From Syntrophaceae bacterium UBA1163 (GTDB lineage Bacteria; Desulfobacterota; BSN033; UBA1163), in contig DBZJ01000238.1 in assembly GCA_002311635.1 (NCBI GenBank), forward strand, positions 1 through 13,842: a DNA stretch of 13,842 nt, written 5' to 3'. Positions 6,064 to 13,184 of the stretch are shown here, one piece after another (positions within the stretch are counted from its first letter, which is position 1; every line of letters begins with the position of its first letter). A model generated the notes under the pieces. That model had not been told where the DNA came from and did not search any database. It was given only the letters and a program-made list of their open reading frames with translations. The translations under genes were made by a program, and so were the position numbers.

Positions 6064-6918
6064 ATGAAGTTTATCATTCCCTTCATCATGATGCTGGCCG
6101 TTCTGGTCCCCTCCAGTTATGGAGACATGTACAAATGGGTGGATGAAAAAGGTACGGCTCATTTTACTGACGACCTTTCAACGATTCCGGAGAAATATCG
6201 TGAAGATGTAGAGAGCCTAAAGCTCCTCAAGGAGACCTCGACTCCTCATCCCCAGGAAATGTCTAAAAGTCCTCTTCCTGCAGAGGTTACTGAACCCAAA
6301 GGAATCATTGTTGACCTTATGCGAAGAGGGGAGGTGTCATTTACAGAGGTTCTTCTCAACGAAAGTATAAGGCGGCATTTCATTGTGGACACAGGAGCAA
6401 GTTTTACGGTCATCGGTCAAGAAGCCGCGAAGGAGTTAGGAATTACTATTGATGAAAACACTCCTTTTATCCCAGTCACTACTGCGAGTTCGGTCATCTT
6501 TAATCCTCTGGTAACATTGAGGTCAATACGTGTGGGGGAAGCAGAGGTTGAAAATGTAGACGCCCTGGTCCATAATCTACCTGGCCATTCAGCAGGACTA
6601 TTGGGAAATTCTTTCCTTTCTAAATTTAAAGTGGTGCTGGATTCCATCAACGGAAAGATGACACTCTATTCCATGCAGGGAACCCCCTCCCCCGATCGAC
6701 CGGGTGGGTATCCAAGGGATTTTTGGGTGAGTCAGTTTCGTTTCTATATCGGAGCCATAGCTGAGTTGAACAAGGTGAAACAGAGGTACGAAGGGAGAGT
6801 AGGATCAAGTTCTGAATTGGTTCGAGTCACCAATGCGATCCGGTACTTTGAAAACCAGCTGAGTGAACTTGAACGAAGGGCTTCTTTCGCTGGGGTCCCT
6901 CGGAACTGGAGACAATAA
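6064..6918 (+). CDS. exported retropepsin-like aspartic protease with DUF4124 domain
   Basis: A 284-residue protein. It has a signal peptide (about 1-20, MKFIIPFIMMLAVLVPSSYG). A DUF4124-type segment follows at about 21-50 (MYKWVDEKGTAHFTDDLSTIP). A retropepsin-like clan AA domain at about 80-200 has the catalytic DTGAS at 109-113, preceded by FIV and followed by VIG. The later LLGNSFLSKF is the usual hydrophobic-Gly partner. The C-terminal 70 residues are helical and charged (AELNKVKQRYEG, RYFENQLSELERRA). The ATG at 6064 has AAAGGAG 8-13 nt upstream. It is probably periplasmic and works as a dimer, since there is one catalytic Asp per chain. Substrate unknown. Confidence 0.85.
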   Translation: MKFIIPFIMMLAVLVPSSYGDMYKWVDEKGTAHFTDDLSTIPEKYREDVESLKLLKETSTPHPQEMSKSPLPAEVTEPKGIIVDLMRRGEVSFTEVLLNESIRRHFIVDTGASFTVIGQEAAKELGITIDENTPFIPVTTASSVIFNPLVTLRSIRVGEAEVENVDALVHNLPGHSAGLLGNSFLSKFKVVLDSINGKMTLYSMQGTPSPDRPGGYPRDFWVSQFRFYIGAIAELNKVKQRYEGRVGSSSELVRVTNAIRYFENQLSELERRASFAGVPRNWRQ

Positions 6919-6949
6919 TTTTTGAACCTGTCTTCGGCAGGTTCAAAAA
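6919..6949. repeat. strong hairpin directly after the protease gene
   Basis: TTTTTGAACCTG (6919-6930) pairs with CAGGTTCAAAAA (6938-6949) around TCTTCGG. It begins right at the stop codon and may stabilise the 3' end. On neither strand is the stem followed by a separate U-run, so I do not call it a classical terminator. Confidence 0.5.
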
Positions 6950-7080
6950 CCAAATTCCAAACACCAAATTTCAAATTCCAAACAAATTGCAAGTCACAAT
7001 CTCGAATGACCAAAACGTCCTGTTCGGAATTTTGAACATTGGAATTTATTTCGAATTTGGGGCCTGGAAATTGGTGCTTA
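6950..7080. repeat. AAATTCCAAA-type intergenic repeat
   Basis: The left part has repeated words (CCAAATTCCAAAC, CCAAATTTCAAATTCC). The right part carries the imperfect reverse complement (GGAATTTTGAACATTGG, GGAATTTATTTCGAATTTGG). It has the look of a non-coding dispersed inverted-repeat element. No coding sequence in this gap is convincing. Confidence 0.45.
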
Positions 7081-7113
7081 TTTAAGCTGTTAAGTTTCTC
7101 GGCGCATCGGTAG

Positions 7114-7668
7114 TTACAGGGTATAGATGACCACCAGCAGTTTGGCCTCGTCATCGCTGACGTTACGAAGTTTATGTGTGATGCCCGAATCAAAGTGAAG
7201 GGTTTCCCCCCTTTTCAGAAGATGTTGATTTTCTCCTACGACCACCTCGACGCGGCCTTTTAACACGTAAAGGAATTCCTCCCCCTCGTGCTTGTACTCC
7301 ACCATCTTATGATCCTGTTTGGGATCGATGGTGATCAGGAAGGCCTTCATATGTCTCGTTTCTGCATCCGGGGTGAGGGTCTTGTAGGAGTATGCCTGAG
7401 TCCGTTTGTAAAAGCTTTCCTTTCTTCTTCTCTCCGAAGCTTCCAGTTCTTCTGCGGAGAGGAAAGAACCCGAATCAATGGCAAGGGCTTTTGCAATGCG
7501 GATCACCGCGGAGACCGGAGGGACGGCAATTCCTTCCTCAATTTCCTTCAGATAGCGCTGTGAAAATCCGGTCTTATTGGCAAGCTGCTCAAAGGATACC
7601 TTTCCCAGCTGCCGAAGTTGTTTCATCTTCGCCCCGAACGATTTCTCATCCATCATCCTGCCTGCCAT
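7114..7668 (-). CDS. XRE-family regulator with C-terminal cupin domain
   Basis: A 184-residue transcription factor. An XRE-type helix-turn-helix occupies residues about 9-66 (GAKMKQLRQLGKVSFEQLA, GFSQRYLKEIEEG). A single cupin barrel lies at about 105-183 (HEGEEFLYVLKGRVEVVVG, GETLHFDSGITHKLRN), likely sensing a small ligand. The start at 7668 has GAGGAGGGG 3-11 nt upstream. It has its own promoter and is divergent from the DUF2007/ferritin/thioesterase run, which is its most likely target besides itself. The ligand cannot be read from sequence. Confidence 0.9.
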   Translation of the reverse strand: MAGRMMDEKSFGAKMKQLRQLGKVSFEQLANKTGFSQRYLKEIEEGIAVPPVSAVIRIAKALAIDSGSFLSAEELEASERRRKESFYKRTQAYSYKTLTPDAETRHMKAFLITIDPKQDHKMVEYKHEGEEFLYVLKGRVEVVVGENQHLLKRGETLHFDSGITHKLRNVSDDEAKLLVVIYTL

Positions 7669-7706
7669 GACCCCTCCTCTGACCTGGACTCCTATTATGC
7701 CAATTT

Positions 7707-7734
7707 ATTATATTCCTAATTCCCTAATTTTCAA
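7707..7734 (-). promoter_or_regulatory. promoter of the XRE-cupin gene
   Basis: On the minus strand, TTGAAA (7734-7729) is followed by a 16-nt spacer and TATAAT (7712-7707). The ATG at 7668 follows after about 30 nt of leader. Confidence 0.55.
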
Positions 7735-7838
7735 CTTAATTTTTGGGCTGCCCGATTGATCTATTGATTCTTCCCGTCTACTCCCGTAAGACTCTCCGTG
7801 ACTCAAAATTTATTCTTTGGGTTATGCTAAATTCATTA

Positions 7839-7844
7839 TATAAT
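7839..7844 (+). promoter_or_regulatory. -10 box next to the DUF2007-like start
   Basis: A perfect TATAAT lies 6 nt before the ATG at 7851. A weak -35 (TTGGGT, 16-nt spacing) precedes it. A transcript from here would begin at or very near the ATG, so the message may be leaderless. Confidence 0.35.
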
Positions 7845-7850
7845 GAGAAA

Positions 7851-8120
7851 ATGGAAGCGACGGATCAATGGGTGAAGGCGGGAACGGTTGAGAATCGATT
7901 TGAAGGGGATAGGATTTCTCAAGCCCTTCAAGAAGCTGGAATTCAATTTCTCATCAAGTCTTTTTTGGATACGGCTTATGACGGTCTTTATATCCTGCAA
8001 AAAGGATGGGGGGTGGTCATGGTTTCCGAAAAGAACAAGGAAGAGGCAGAGAGGCTCATTTCCGAAATTAAGAAAACTTTTGTAAAGGAGGAAGATGATG
8101 AAACTGGACAGCTTGGATGA
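7851..8120 (+). CDS. DUF2007-like small protein
   Basis: An 89-residue protein resembling DUF2007, a small alpha/beta domain of unknown function once proposed as a signal-transducing module. The chain has a beta strand (WVKAGTVENRFEGDRI), a helix, 'GIQFLIKSF', and a second half with GWGVVMVSEKNKEEAERLI, matching the family order. I take the ATG at 7851 because the -10 box lies immediately upstream; in-frame ATG 7824 would be upstream of the promoter. Its last 23-26 nt overlap the ferritin-like gene, whose SD sits inside this CDS, so the two are coupled. Confidence 0.65.
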   Translation: MEATDQWVKAGTVENRFEGDRISQALQEAGIQFLIKSFLDTAYDGLYILQKGWGVVMVSEKNKEEAERLISEIKKTFVKEEDDETGQLG

Positions 8121-8547
8121 AATTTTGAGGTTTGCCATTCGGAAGGAGGCGGATGCAGCGGCTTTCTATAAAATGGCGGCAGATCGCTCTAACCCCGGCG
8201 TTAAAGAGACTTTCAAGGAATTGGCCCGAATGGAGGAAGGGCACAAGAAAAAATTGGAGGGATTTGATCTCAAGAAAGTCGGTCAGATGAAATTGGAGGA
8301 AACCAAGGGGTTGGGGATGAGTGAGTTGATGGAGGATGTGCCTTATAGCTCGGACATGAGCTATGCGGATCTTCTCCGGATGGCGATCAAGCAAGAAGAG
8401 AAATCTCAGCAGCTTTATACTTCCACGGCGAAGGTTTCTCCGGAGCCGAGTTTGAAGAAATTACTTTTGATCCTCGCCCAGGAGGAATCGACCCATAAGG
8501 AGAGACTGGAGAAGATTTACGACGACGAAGTTCTGAAAGAATTCTGA
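8098..8547 (+). CDS. ferritin-like (rubrerythrin-type) diiron protein
   Basis: A 149-residue four-helix ferritin-like protein without a rubredoxin tail. The diiron ligand pattern is present: E17 in RKEADAAAFY, ExxH in RMEEGHKKKL, then KQEEKSQQLY and a second ExxH in QEESTHKERL. It may detoxify peroxide or handle iron, but the actual substrate is unknown. AAAGGAGGA precedes two adjacent ATGs (8095 and 8098); 8098 has the better spacing. It overlaps the DUF2007-like gene and lies 46 nt before the thioesterase. Confidence 0.85.
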   Translation: MKLDSLDEILRFAIRKEADAAAFYKMAADRSNPGVKETFKELARMEEGHKKKLEGFDLKKVGQMKLEETKGLGMSELMEDVPYSSDMSYADLLRMAIKQEEKSQQLYTSTAKVSPEPSLKKLLLILAQEESTHKERLEKIYDDEVLKEF

Positions 8548-8593
8548 TCGTTAACGACGAACCTGTGTGATCCAGGGAGAAAGGTGAAGCGTC

Positions 8594-8980
8594 ATGGTAC
8601 CCGGACTGATCGGAAAATCTGAGATGATCGTCAAGGACGAAGACCTTGTCAGCCGGCTGGGCAACGTTCCCGTAGAGGTCCTCTCCACTCCGAGACTCAT
8701 CCAACTTCTGGAAACGGCTGCCGTCGAGGCGATTCGGGATTTTATACCCTCGGATCAAGTAAGCCTCGGGACAGAGTTGAGAATCAAACACCTGTCCGCG
8801 ACACCTCTCGGCATGAAGGTTACTGCCAATGCCCTTCTTCGAGGGATAGAGAAGAACCGGCTCTTATTCCTGGTAGACGCCTATGATGAGAAGGAAAAGG
8901 TGGCGGAAGGAGAACACGAGAGGGTGCTCGTTTCCAGGGAACGATTTCTCCAGAAGGTGAAAGAGAAGAGGGGCGGATGA
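8594..8980 (+). CDS. FlK-like hotdog thioesterase
   Basis: A 128-residue hotdog-fold acyl-CoA thioesterase of the fluoroacetyl-CoA thioesterase (FlK) type. Known FlK uses a Thr, Glu, His triad. Here T32 (LSTPRLIQLLE), E40 and H66 (IKHLSATPLG) fall in equivalent places, with SLGTELRI before the His and the family-typical GEHERVLVSRERF near the end. The sequence cannot say that fluoroacetyl-CoA is the substrate; most relatives probably act on other small acyl-CoAs. The upstream SD is modest (GGGAGAAAGG, 9 nt away). Confidence 0.85.
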   Translation: MVPGLIGKSEMIVKDEDLVSRLGNVPVEVLSTPRLIQLLETAAVEAIRDFIPSDQVSLGTELRIKHLSATPLGMKVTANALLRGIEKNRLLFLVDAYDEKEKVAEGEHERVLVSRERFLQKVKEKRGG

Positions 8981-9058
8981 TCCCAATATCATTAAACTTG
9001 GATAATCGAAAAAAATCACTTCTGCTTGTCCATTCTCAACCTGAGGAGAGGTCCGGCG

Positions 9059-9142
9059 ATGGTAGAGTCTTTCTTCGGTAGGATACCTGACACGGTGGAG
9101 AAGGCCATTAATATTGTGAAAGGAAAGAAAAAGATTGAGTAA
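9059..9142 (+). CDS. 27-residue mini-ORF ahead of archease
   Basis: An ATG at 9059 with GAGGAGAGG upstream opens 27 codons: a short amphipathic helix with a lysine-rich end (VESFFGRIPDTVEKAINIVK, then GKKKIE). Its TAA at 9140-9142 lies inside the first codons of archease (TTG at 9135), so it could act as a coupling leader or a real micropeptide. Unrecognised. Confidence 0.4.
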   Translation: MVESFFGRIPDTVEKAINIVKGKKKIE

Positions 9143-9587
9143 ACCGAAATTAAAGACGGCCCGGAGATTGACGAAACGGTTTGAGATCCTGGATCACACC
9201 GCCGACATCGGCGTCATCGTTTATGGTGAAAATCTCAGAGCCCTTTTCGAGAACGCTGGCGGAGCCTTTTTCCATCTCATCACTGATTTGAGAAAGGTGA
9301 GACGCCGGATTGAGAAGCGGATCGATATTGGAGGAGAGAGTTTAGATCGGTTGATGGTGGATTGGTTAAGCGAACTTCTCTATCTTCATGATGTAGAGAA
9401 TCTTCTTTTCAAAGACTTTAGAGTCGAGTCCGTTGGAGAGGACGGACTGAGGGCCATCGCGAAAGGGGAACCGTTTCAGGAGGGGGTTCATGTGATCAAG
9501 ACAGAGGTGAAAGCCGTGACCTACCATCAGATAGAGGTTCGACAGGAGAAGGGGCGCTGGAGGGCTCGAGTTATCTTTGACCTTTGA
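9135..9587 (+). CDS. archease, RtcB activator
   Basis: A protein of about 140-150 residues of the archease family. It promotes guanylylation and multiple turnover of the RNA ligase RtcB. Signature FEILDHTADIGV is followed by a Phe/Leu-rich helix (ALFENAGGAFFHLI), DRLMVDWLSELLYLHDVENLLF, and the C-terminal VKAVTYHQIEV and WRARVIFDL, all typical; the last Asp-Leu belongs to the metal site. The start is TTG at 9135 overlapping the mini-ORF, or TTG at 9168 giving a typical N-terminus (TKRFEILDH). It is 70 nt upstream of rtcB, an arrangement that supports joint function. Confidence 0.92.
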   Translation: MSKPKLKTARRLTKRFEILDHTADIGVIVYGENLRALFENAGGAFFHLITDLRKVRRRIEKRIDIGGESLDRLMVDWLSELLYLHDVENLLFKDFRVESVGEDGLRAIAKGEPFQEGVHVIKTEVKAVTYHQIEVRQEKGRWRARVIFDL

Positions 9588-9657
9588 TGATCAAATCTTT
9601 TGGCCAGGAATCCATAAGCAGGTGTGAGGTTATTTTTCGATAAAAGAGGTGAGTATT

Positions 9658-11109
9658 GTGACAGATGAGAAAATCAAGATACAGAAGATGGATGATTATC
9701 GGTGGAGAATCCCTCGTGAAGGAAAGATGAGGACGGATGGCATCGTCTATGCTGATGAACGATTGTTCAACGATATTCGAAAGGACCAAAGTCTGGTTCA
9801 AGTGGCCAACGTGGCATGGCTTCCGGGCATTGTCGGCCATTCCTTGGCCATGCCGGATATCCATTGGGGCTATGGATTCCCCATTGGAGGAGTCGCAGGC
9901 TTCGACCTGAATGAAGGAATCGTCTCTCCTGGAGGAGTCGGTTACGATATCAACTGAGGTGTCCGATTGATGCGCTCGGGCTTGAGCCGCACGGACATCC
10001 AGGGAAGACTAAAGGAGTTGGTAGAAGCCCTCTTCGTTAACATCCCGTCGGGTGTAGGGTCCCACCGAAAAGACCTCAAACTGAACCGGGAGGAGGAGCG
10101 ACGCGTTTTGAAAAAGGGGGCCAGGTGGGCTGTGGAAAAAGGTTTTGGTTCATCAGAGGATCTTGACCACATTGAGGAACATGGATGCATTGAGGGAGGC
10201 AACCCGGACCGTATCTCTGAGAAGGCGATGGAGAGGGGCAAGGCCCAATTAGGGACGCTAGGCTCCGGGAATCATTTTGTGGAGGTGGGGTATGTGGCCG
10301 AGGTCTTTGATGAGGACATCGCCCGCGCGCTGGGGTTGTCGAAAGACCAGGCTACGGTGATCGTTCATACCGGTTCAAGAGGTTTGGGCCACCAGGTCTG
10401 CGACGATTACATCCGAGTGATGCTGGATGCGGCCAGGAAATATCAGATCGAGCTTCCAGACACCCAACTGTGTTGTGCCCCCGTCTCTTCTCCGGAAGGG
10501 CAGGGATACCTCGAGGCGATGGCCTGCGCAGCCAATTTTGCCTTCACCAACCGACAAATGATCACCCATTGGGTGAGAGAGACCTTTGAGCAAGTTTTTA
10601 AGAAGGGCCCTAAAGATTTAAAATTGGATTTGATCTACGATGTCTGCCACAATATTGCAAAGATCGAAACCCATACAGTGGACGGAAAGAAAAGGAAACT
10701 CTGTATCCACAGGAAAGGAGCGACCAGAGCTTTTCCTCCAAACCATCCGGATATCCCATCGGATTACCAATCCACTGGCCAGCCCGTCCTGATCCCAGGG
10801 GACATGGGTAGATGTTCCTATGTTTTGGTTGGAGCAGAAAGAGCCATGGAGGAGACCTTTGGGAGCACCTGCCATGGAGCAGGTAGGGTGATGAGCCGGC
10901 ATCAAGCTATTAGGGCCGCAAAGGGGAGGGCGATTGTGAGGGAATTGGAAGATAAGGGCATTATTGTCAAGGGGGCAAGTCGAGGAACCATTCTGGAAGA
11001 AATCCCCGATGCCTATAAAGATGTCAATGATGTTGTGAATGTGGTCCATCATGCAGGCATCAGCCGAAAGGTGGCCAAACTCGTCCCGATGGGAGTGATT
11101 AAAGGATAG
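9658..11109 (+). CDS. rtcB: RtcB RNA ligase, candidate selenoprotein (in-frame TGA as Sec)
   Basis: A long-form RtcB of 483 residues if TGA 9955-9957 is read through. RtcB joins 2',3'-cyclic phosphate (or 3'-phosphate) RNA to 5'-OH ends using GTP and Mn2+. The stretch before the TGA ends [10 protein letters not shown], and the next codons read GVRLMRSGL in the same frame. The family normally has Cys between N and G, a metal ligand (Cys98 in the Pyrococcus enzyme); here that position is residue 100. Downstream motifs are intact: [33 protein letters not shown], and the GMP-accepting histidine in [11 protein letters not shown]. No other stop occurs. I chose GTG 9658 (SD AGAGGTG); GTG 9649 is the other option. 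Alternatives are a nonsense mutation or sequencing error at a cysteine codon. Confidence 0.85.
9955..9999 (+). promoter_or_regulatory. candidate bacterial SECIS stem-loop at the rtcB UGA
   Basis: The lower stem is GGUGUCCG (9958-9965) with CGGACAUC (9992-9999), 8 pairs including one G-U. A 5-nt bulge (9966-9970) follows. The upper stem is UGCGCUC (9971-9977) with GAGCCGCA (9984-9991, one bulged C). The apical loop GGGCUU (9978-9983) starts 21 nt after the UGA. Bacterial SECIS elements sit directly behind the UGA with a G-rich apical loop at this distance. Confidence 0.6.
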
Positions 11110-11244
11110 TAGGCAGTAAGCAGGCGGCAGGATGCAGAGAGGACAAACCTCAAAGTCTCAAAATCGAAGGCTCGAAGCAAGTAGTAATGAAGCGTTTGAA
11201 ATGACGGACACGGATCACGGACACGGGAGACGTTAATTAGAAAG
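11110..11244. repeat. repeat-containing spacer with 13-bp-period direct repeats
   Basis: ACGGACACGG occurs at 11204-11213 and 11217-11226. A GTAGGCAGTAAGCAG-like low-complexity stretch follows the rtcB stop. No gene and no clear terminator are seen. Confidence 0.35.
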
Positions 11245-12282
11245 ATGAAGATTCTTGCCATTGATATTGGCGCCGGCACTCAGGATGTTCTCCTTTTTGA
11301 TTCGCAGAAGAAAGTAGAGAATTGTATTAGCTTCGTCCTTCCGACACCCTCCAAATTTTATGCAGAAATACTGAAGACCATTGCGAGCCATATCTATATC
11401 CATGGCGATACGATCGGTGGAGGGGCCCTCGGCAGAGCCATCCTCCGCCACCTTCAGAAAGGATATCGTGTGGTGATGGAGGAATCTGCCGCTTATTCCA
11501 TTCGCAACGATCTGGATGAGGTCAGGTCAATGGGGATAGAAGTGGGAGAGAAACCGGAGACGGACCATTTTCAGGAGCTTGGGATCCGAGAAGTTGATTT
11601 ACTCCTGTTTGAAAAATTTCTTTCACATTTCGGAGAGGACCTTAATGTCGATGTGATTGCGATCGCCGTGCAAGATCACGGCGTTTCTCCCAAAGGGGTT
11701 TCAGACCGAGCGTTTCGTTTTGCAAATATGGAAAGGATGCTCCGAAGAGATAATCGACCTGAGACGTTTCATTTCTTGGAGGATTCAATTCCGCACTATT
11801 ACCTCCGGATGAAGTCAGCCGTAGCCGCGGTTAAGAGATCTTCCTCAGTTCGCGTGCTGGTCATGGATACAGCCTTCTCCGCCATTTTGGGCTGCGTCGA
11901 AGAGACCAGTGGCCCTTCTCTGGTCGTGAATGTCGGAAATGGCCATACGATTGCCGCTTTGCTCATTGAGGAAAGGATTGAAGGACTCTACGAGCACCAT
12001 ACCCATGAGCTCACCGCCGAAAAAATGGAGCATGACCTGCGGCTCTTTATTCGGGGAGAACTGGACGGGGAAAAAGTCTTTAAGGAAAACGGCCACGGTG
12101 CCGTCACCCTGAAGCCCCTCCCCGGAGTATTTCCAGCGATCGTCACCGGTCCCAACCGGGATCTTTTTAGGAAGACATCATTCAAATTCATCTATGCTGC
12201 ACCGGCGGGAAATACGATGATGACAGGACCGATGGGTTTGGTCAGGGCAGCTCAATACCGATTCGCCGGAAGCGAATCGTAA
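11245..12282 (+). CDS. DUF1786 (COG4012-like) actin/ASKHA-type ATPase-fold protein
   Basis: A 345-residue protein of the DUF1786 family, found mainly in archaea and some anaerobic bacteria. It was once labelled related to pyruvate-formate-lyase activating enzyme without firm evidence. Phosphate-1-like DIGAGTQDVLLFDS at the N-terminus, SAAYSIRNDLDEV, IAVQDHGVSPKGVSDRAFRF, the second phosphate-like VNVGNGHTIAALL and the closing MMTGPMGLVRA are consistent with an ASKHA (sugar kinase/Hsp70/actin) nucleotide fold. The SD is weak. It stands alone downstream of rtcB by 135 nt. The substrate is not inferable. Confidence 0.8.
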   Translation: MKILAIDIGAGTQDVLLFDSQKKVENCISFVLPTPSKFYAEILKTIASHIYIHGDTIGGGALGRAILRHLQKGYRVVMEESAAYSIRNDLDEVRSMGIEVGEKPETDHFQELGIREVDLLLFEKFLSHFGEDLNVDVIAIAVQDHGVSPKGVSDRAFRFANMERMLRRDNRPETFHFLEDSIPHYYLRMKSAVAAVKRSSSVRVLVMDTAFSAILGCVEETSGPSLVVNVGNGHTIAALLIEERIEGLYEHHTHELTAEKMEHDLRLFIRGELDGEKVFKENGHGAVTLKPLPGVFPAIVTGPNRDLFRKTSFKFIYAAPAGNTMMTGPMGLVRAAQYRFAGSES

Positions 12283-12294
12283 TTTCAAATTTCA

Positions 12295-12420
12295 AAATTC
12301 AAATGTCAAAGTAAGTCCAAAGCCCAAATAGCTCAACTCAAGACTGTGTCCCCGACGATGGTTGTCATTCTTTTGGGGGAGTTGGTTCATCACCTCGTGC
12401 GAACTTTGGCATTTGATATT
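12295..12420. repeat. imperfect terminal inverted repeat element
   Basis: AAATTCAAATGTCAAAGT (12295-12312) and ACTTTGGCATTTGATATT (12403-12420) are reverse complements at about 15 of 18 positions. They bracket a 90-bp non-coding spacer between the DUF1786 gene and the methyltransferase. The layout resembles a small MITE-like or other non-autonomous dispersed repeat. An 8-bp hairpin (CGATTCGC 12259-12266 with GCGAATCG 12272-12279) closes the upstream gene. Confidence 0.4.
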
Positions 12421-12437
12421 TCGTTGAGGAGGAAAGG

Positions 12438-12944
12438 ATGGAAACGATCTACTATTCTTCTTTCAATTCGCCGTTTTTGAAAAAGGTTTTTTTGGGTTCT
12501 ACAGAGAGAGGGGTCTGTATGGTGGATTTTCTCAAGACGGAGAAAACTTTTTTGGAAGAGTTGAGACGAAGTTTTCGTGGAAGGGTGATCAAGGATGACC
12601 AAAAGAATAGGAGTGCCCTGAACCAACTAAAAAAATACTTGAAGGGTGAGCTGCGACGTTTTCATTGCAGGTTGGATTTCAGCGGGACGCTCTTTCAGAA
12701 AAAGGTCTGGTCGGCCTTGGTGGAAATCCCTTATGGCCAGACACGGTCCTACAAGGAAATTGCTCAGGTCATCGGCCATCCGAGAGCCTTTCGGGCCGTC
12801 GGAAATGCGAATGGCCAGAATCCCATTCCATTGATCATTCCCTGCCACAGAGTGGTAGAGAGTAATGGCGGATTAGGCGGATTTGGGTACGGAGTCAAGG
12901 TGAAAAAAAAGTTATTAGATTTCGAAAAGAACCATGGATTTTGA
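12438..12944 (+). CDS. methylated-DNA-protein cysteine methyltransferase (Ogt type)
   Basis: A 168-residue suicide DNA-repair protein. It removes O6-alkyl groups from guanine onto its own cysteine. The active site IPCHRVV has C136. The recognition helix and arginine finger are in HPRAFRAVGNANGQNP (R119), with FQKKVWSALVEIPYGQTRSY before it and GGLGGFGYG after it, all typical. The N-terminal 80 residues are the variable domain. GAGGAGGAAAG lies 4-14 nt upstream of the ATG. Preceded by the inverted-repeat spacer, probably its own unit. Confidence 0.93.
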   Translation: METIYYSSFNSPFLKKVFLGSTERGVCMVDFLKTEKTFLEELRRSFRGRVIKDDQKNRSALNQLKKYLKGELRRFHCRLDFSGTLFQKKVWSALVEIPYGQTRSYKEIAQVIGHPRAFRAVGNANGQNPIPLIIPCHRVVESNGGLGGFGYGVKVKKKLLDFEKNHGF

Positions 12945-12995
12945 GGAATTCTCTAAGAAGCTGCCCCCCTGCTGAACCTTCAACGCCTGGGGTCA

Positions 12996-13178
12996 TCACT
13001 TTTTCACCTTCTTTTTCTTTGCCGCCTCGAAGAATAATTCCAAGTCCCTTTCGCCGAACCACATCCGATAAGGTGTCTCTTCGGACTCCAAAATAAACGT
13101 ACCGTCTTTTACGGTCTTCAGCTCGTATAACCGTCCGGTTAATCGATGCTTCAATCTGTCTCCTTCCACAATTCTCAT
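12996..13178 (-). CDS. 60-aa small protein, paralog A of a tandem pair
   Basis: A 60-residue protein beginning MRIVEGDRLKHRLTGRLYEL and ending FFEAAKKKKVKK. It contains a WFGERDLELFFE block. It matches the upstream 57-residue protein along its whole length (VEG[DE]RLK, LE.E, WF, FFE), so the two are tandem duplicates. It is mostly beta by appearance (short KVKD-type turns) and has a basic tail. The ATG lies 6 nt after the stop of its twin, with GAGGTG overlapping that stop. Family unknown. Confidence 0.7.
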   Translation of the reverse strand: MRIVEGDRLKHRLTGRLYELKTVKDGTFILESEETPYRMWFGERDLELFFEAAKKKKVKK

Positions 13179-13184
13179 CGAACC

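Noticed and set aside
6919..6949. Classical intrinsic terminator
   Set aside because: The hairpin is strong but is not followed by a U-run on either strand.
9967..11109. A separate gene starting at TTG 9967 downstream of the rtcB TGA
   Set aside because: No SD precedes it, the frame is the same as upstream, and the two parts add up to one full-length RtcB with the catalytic Cys position at the TGA.
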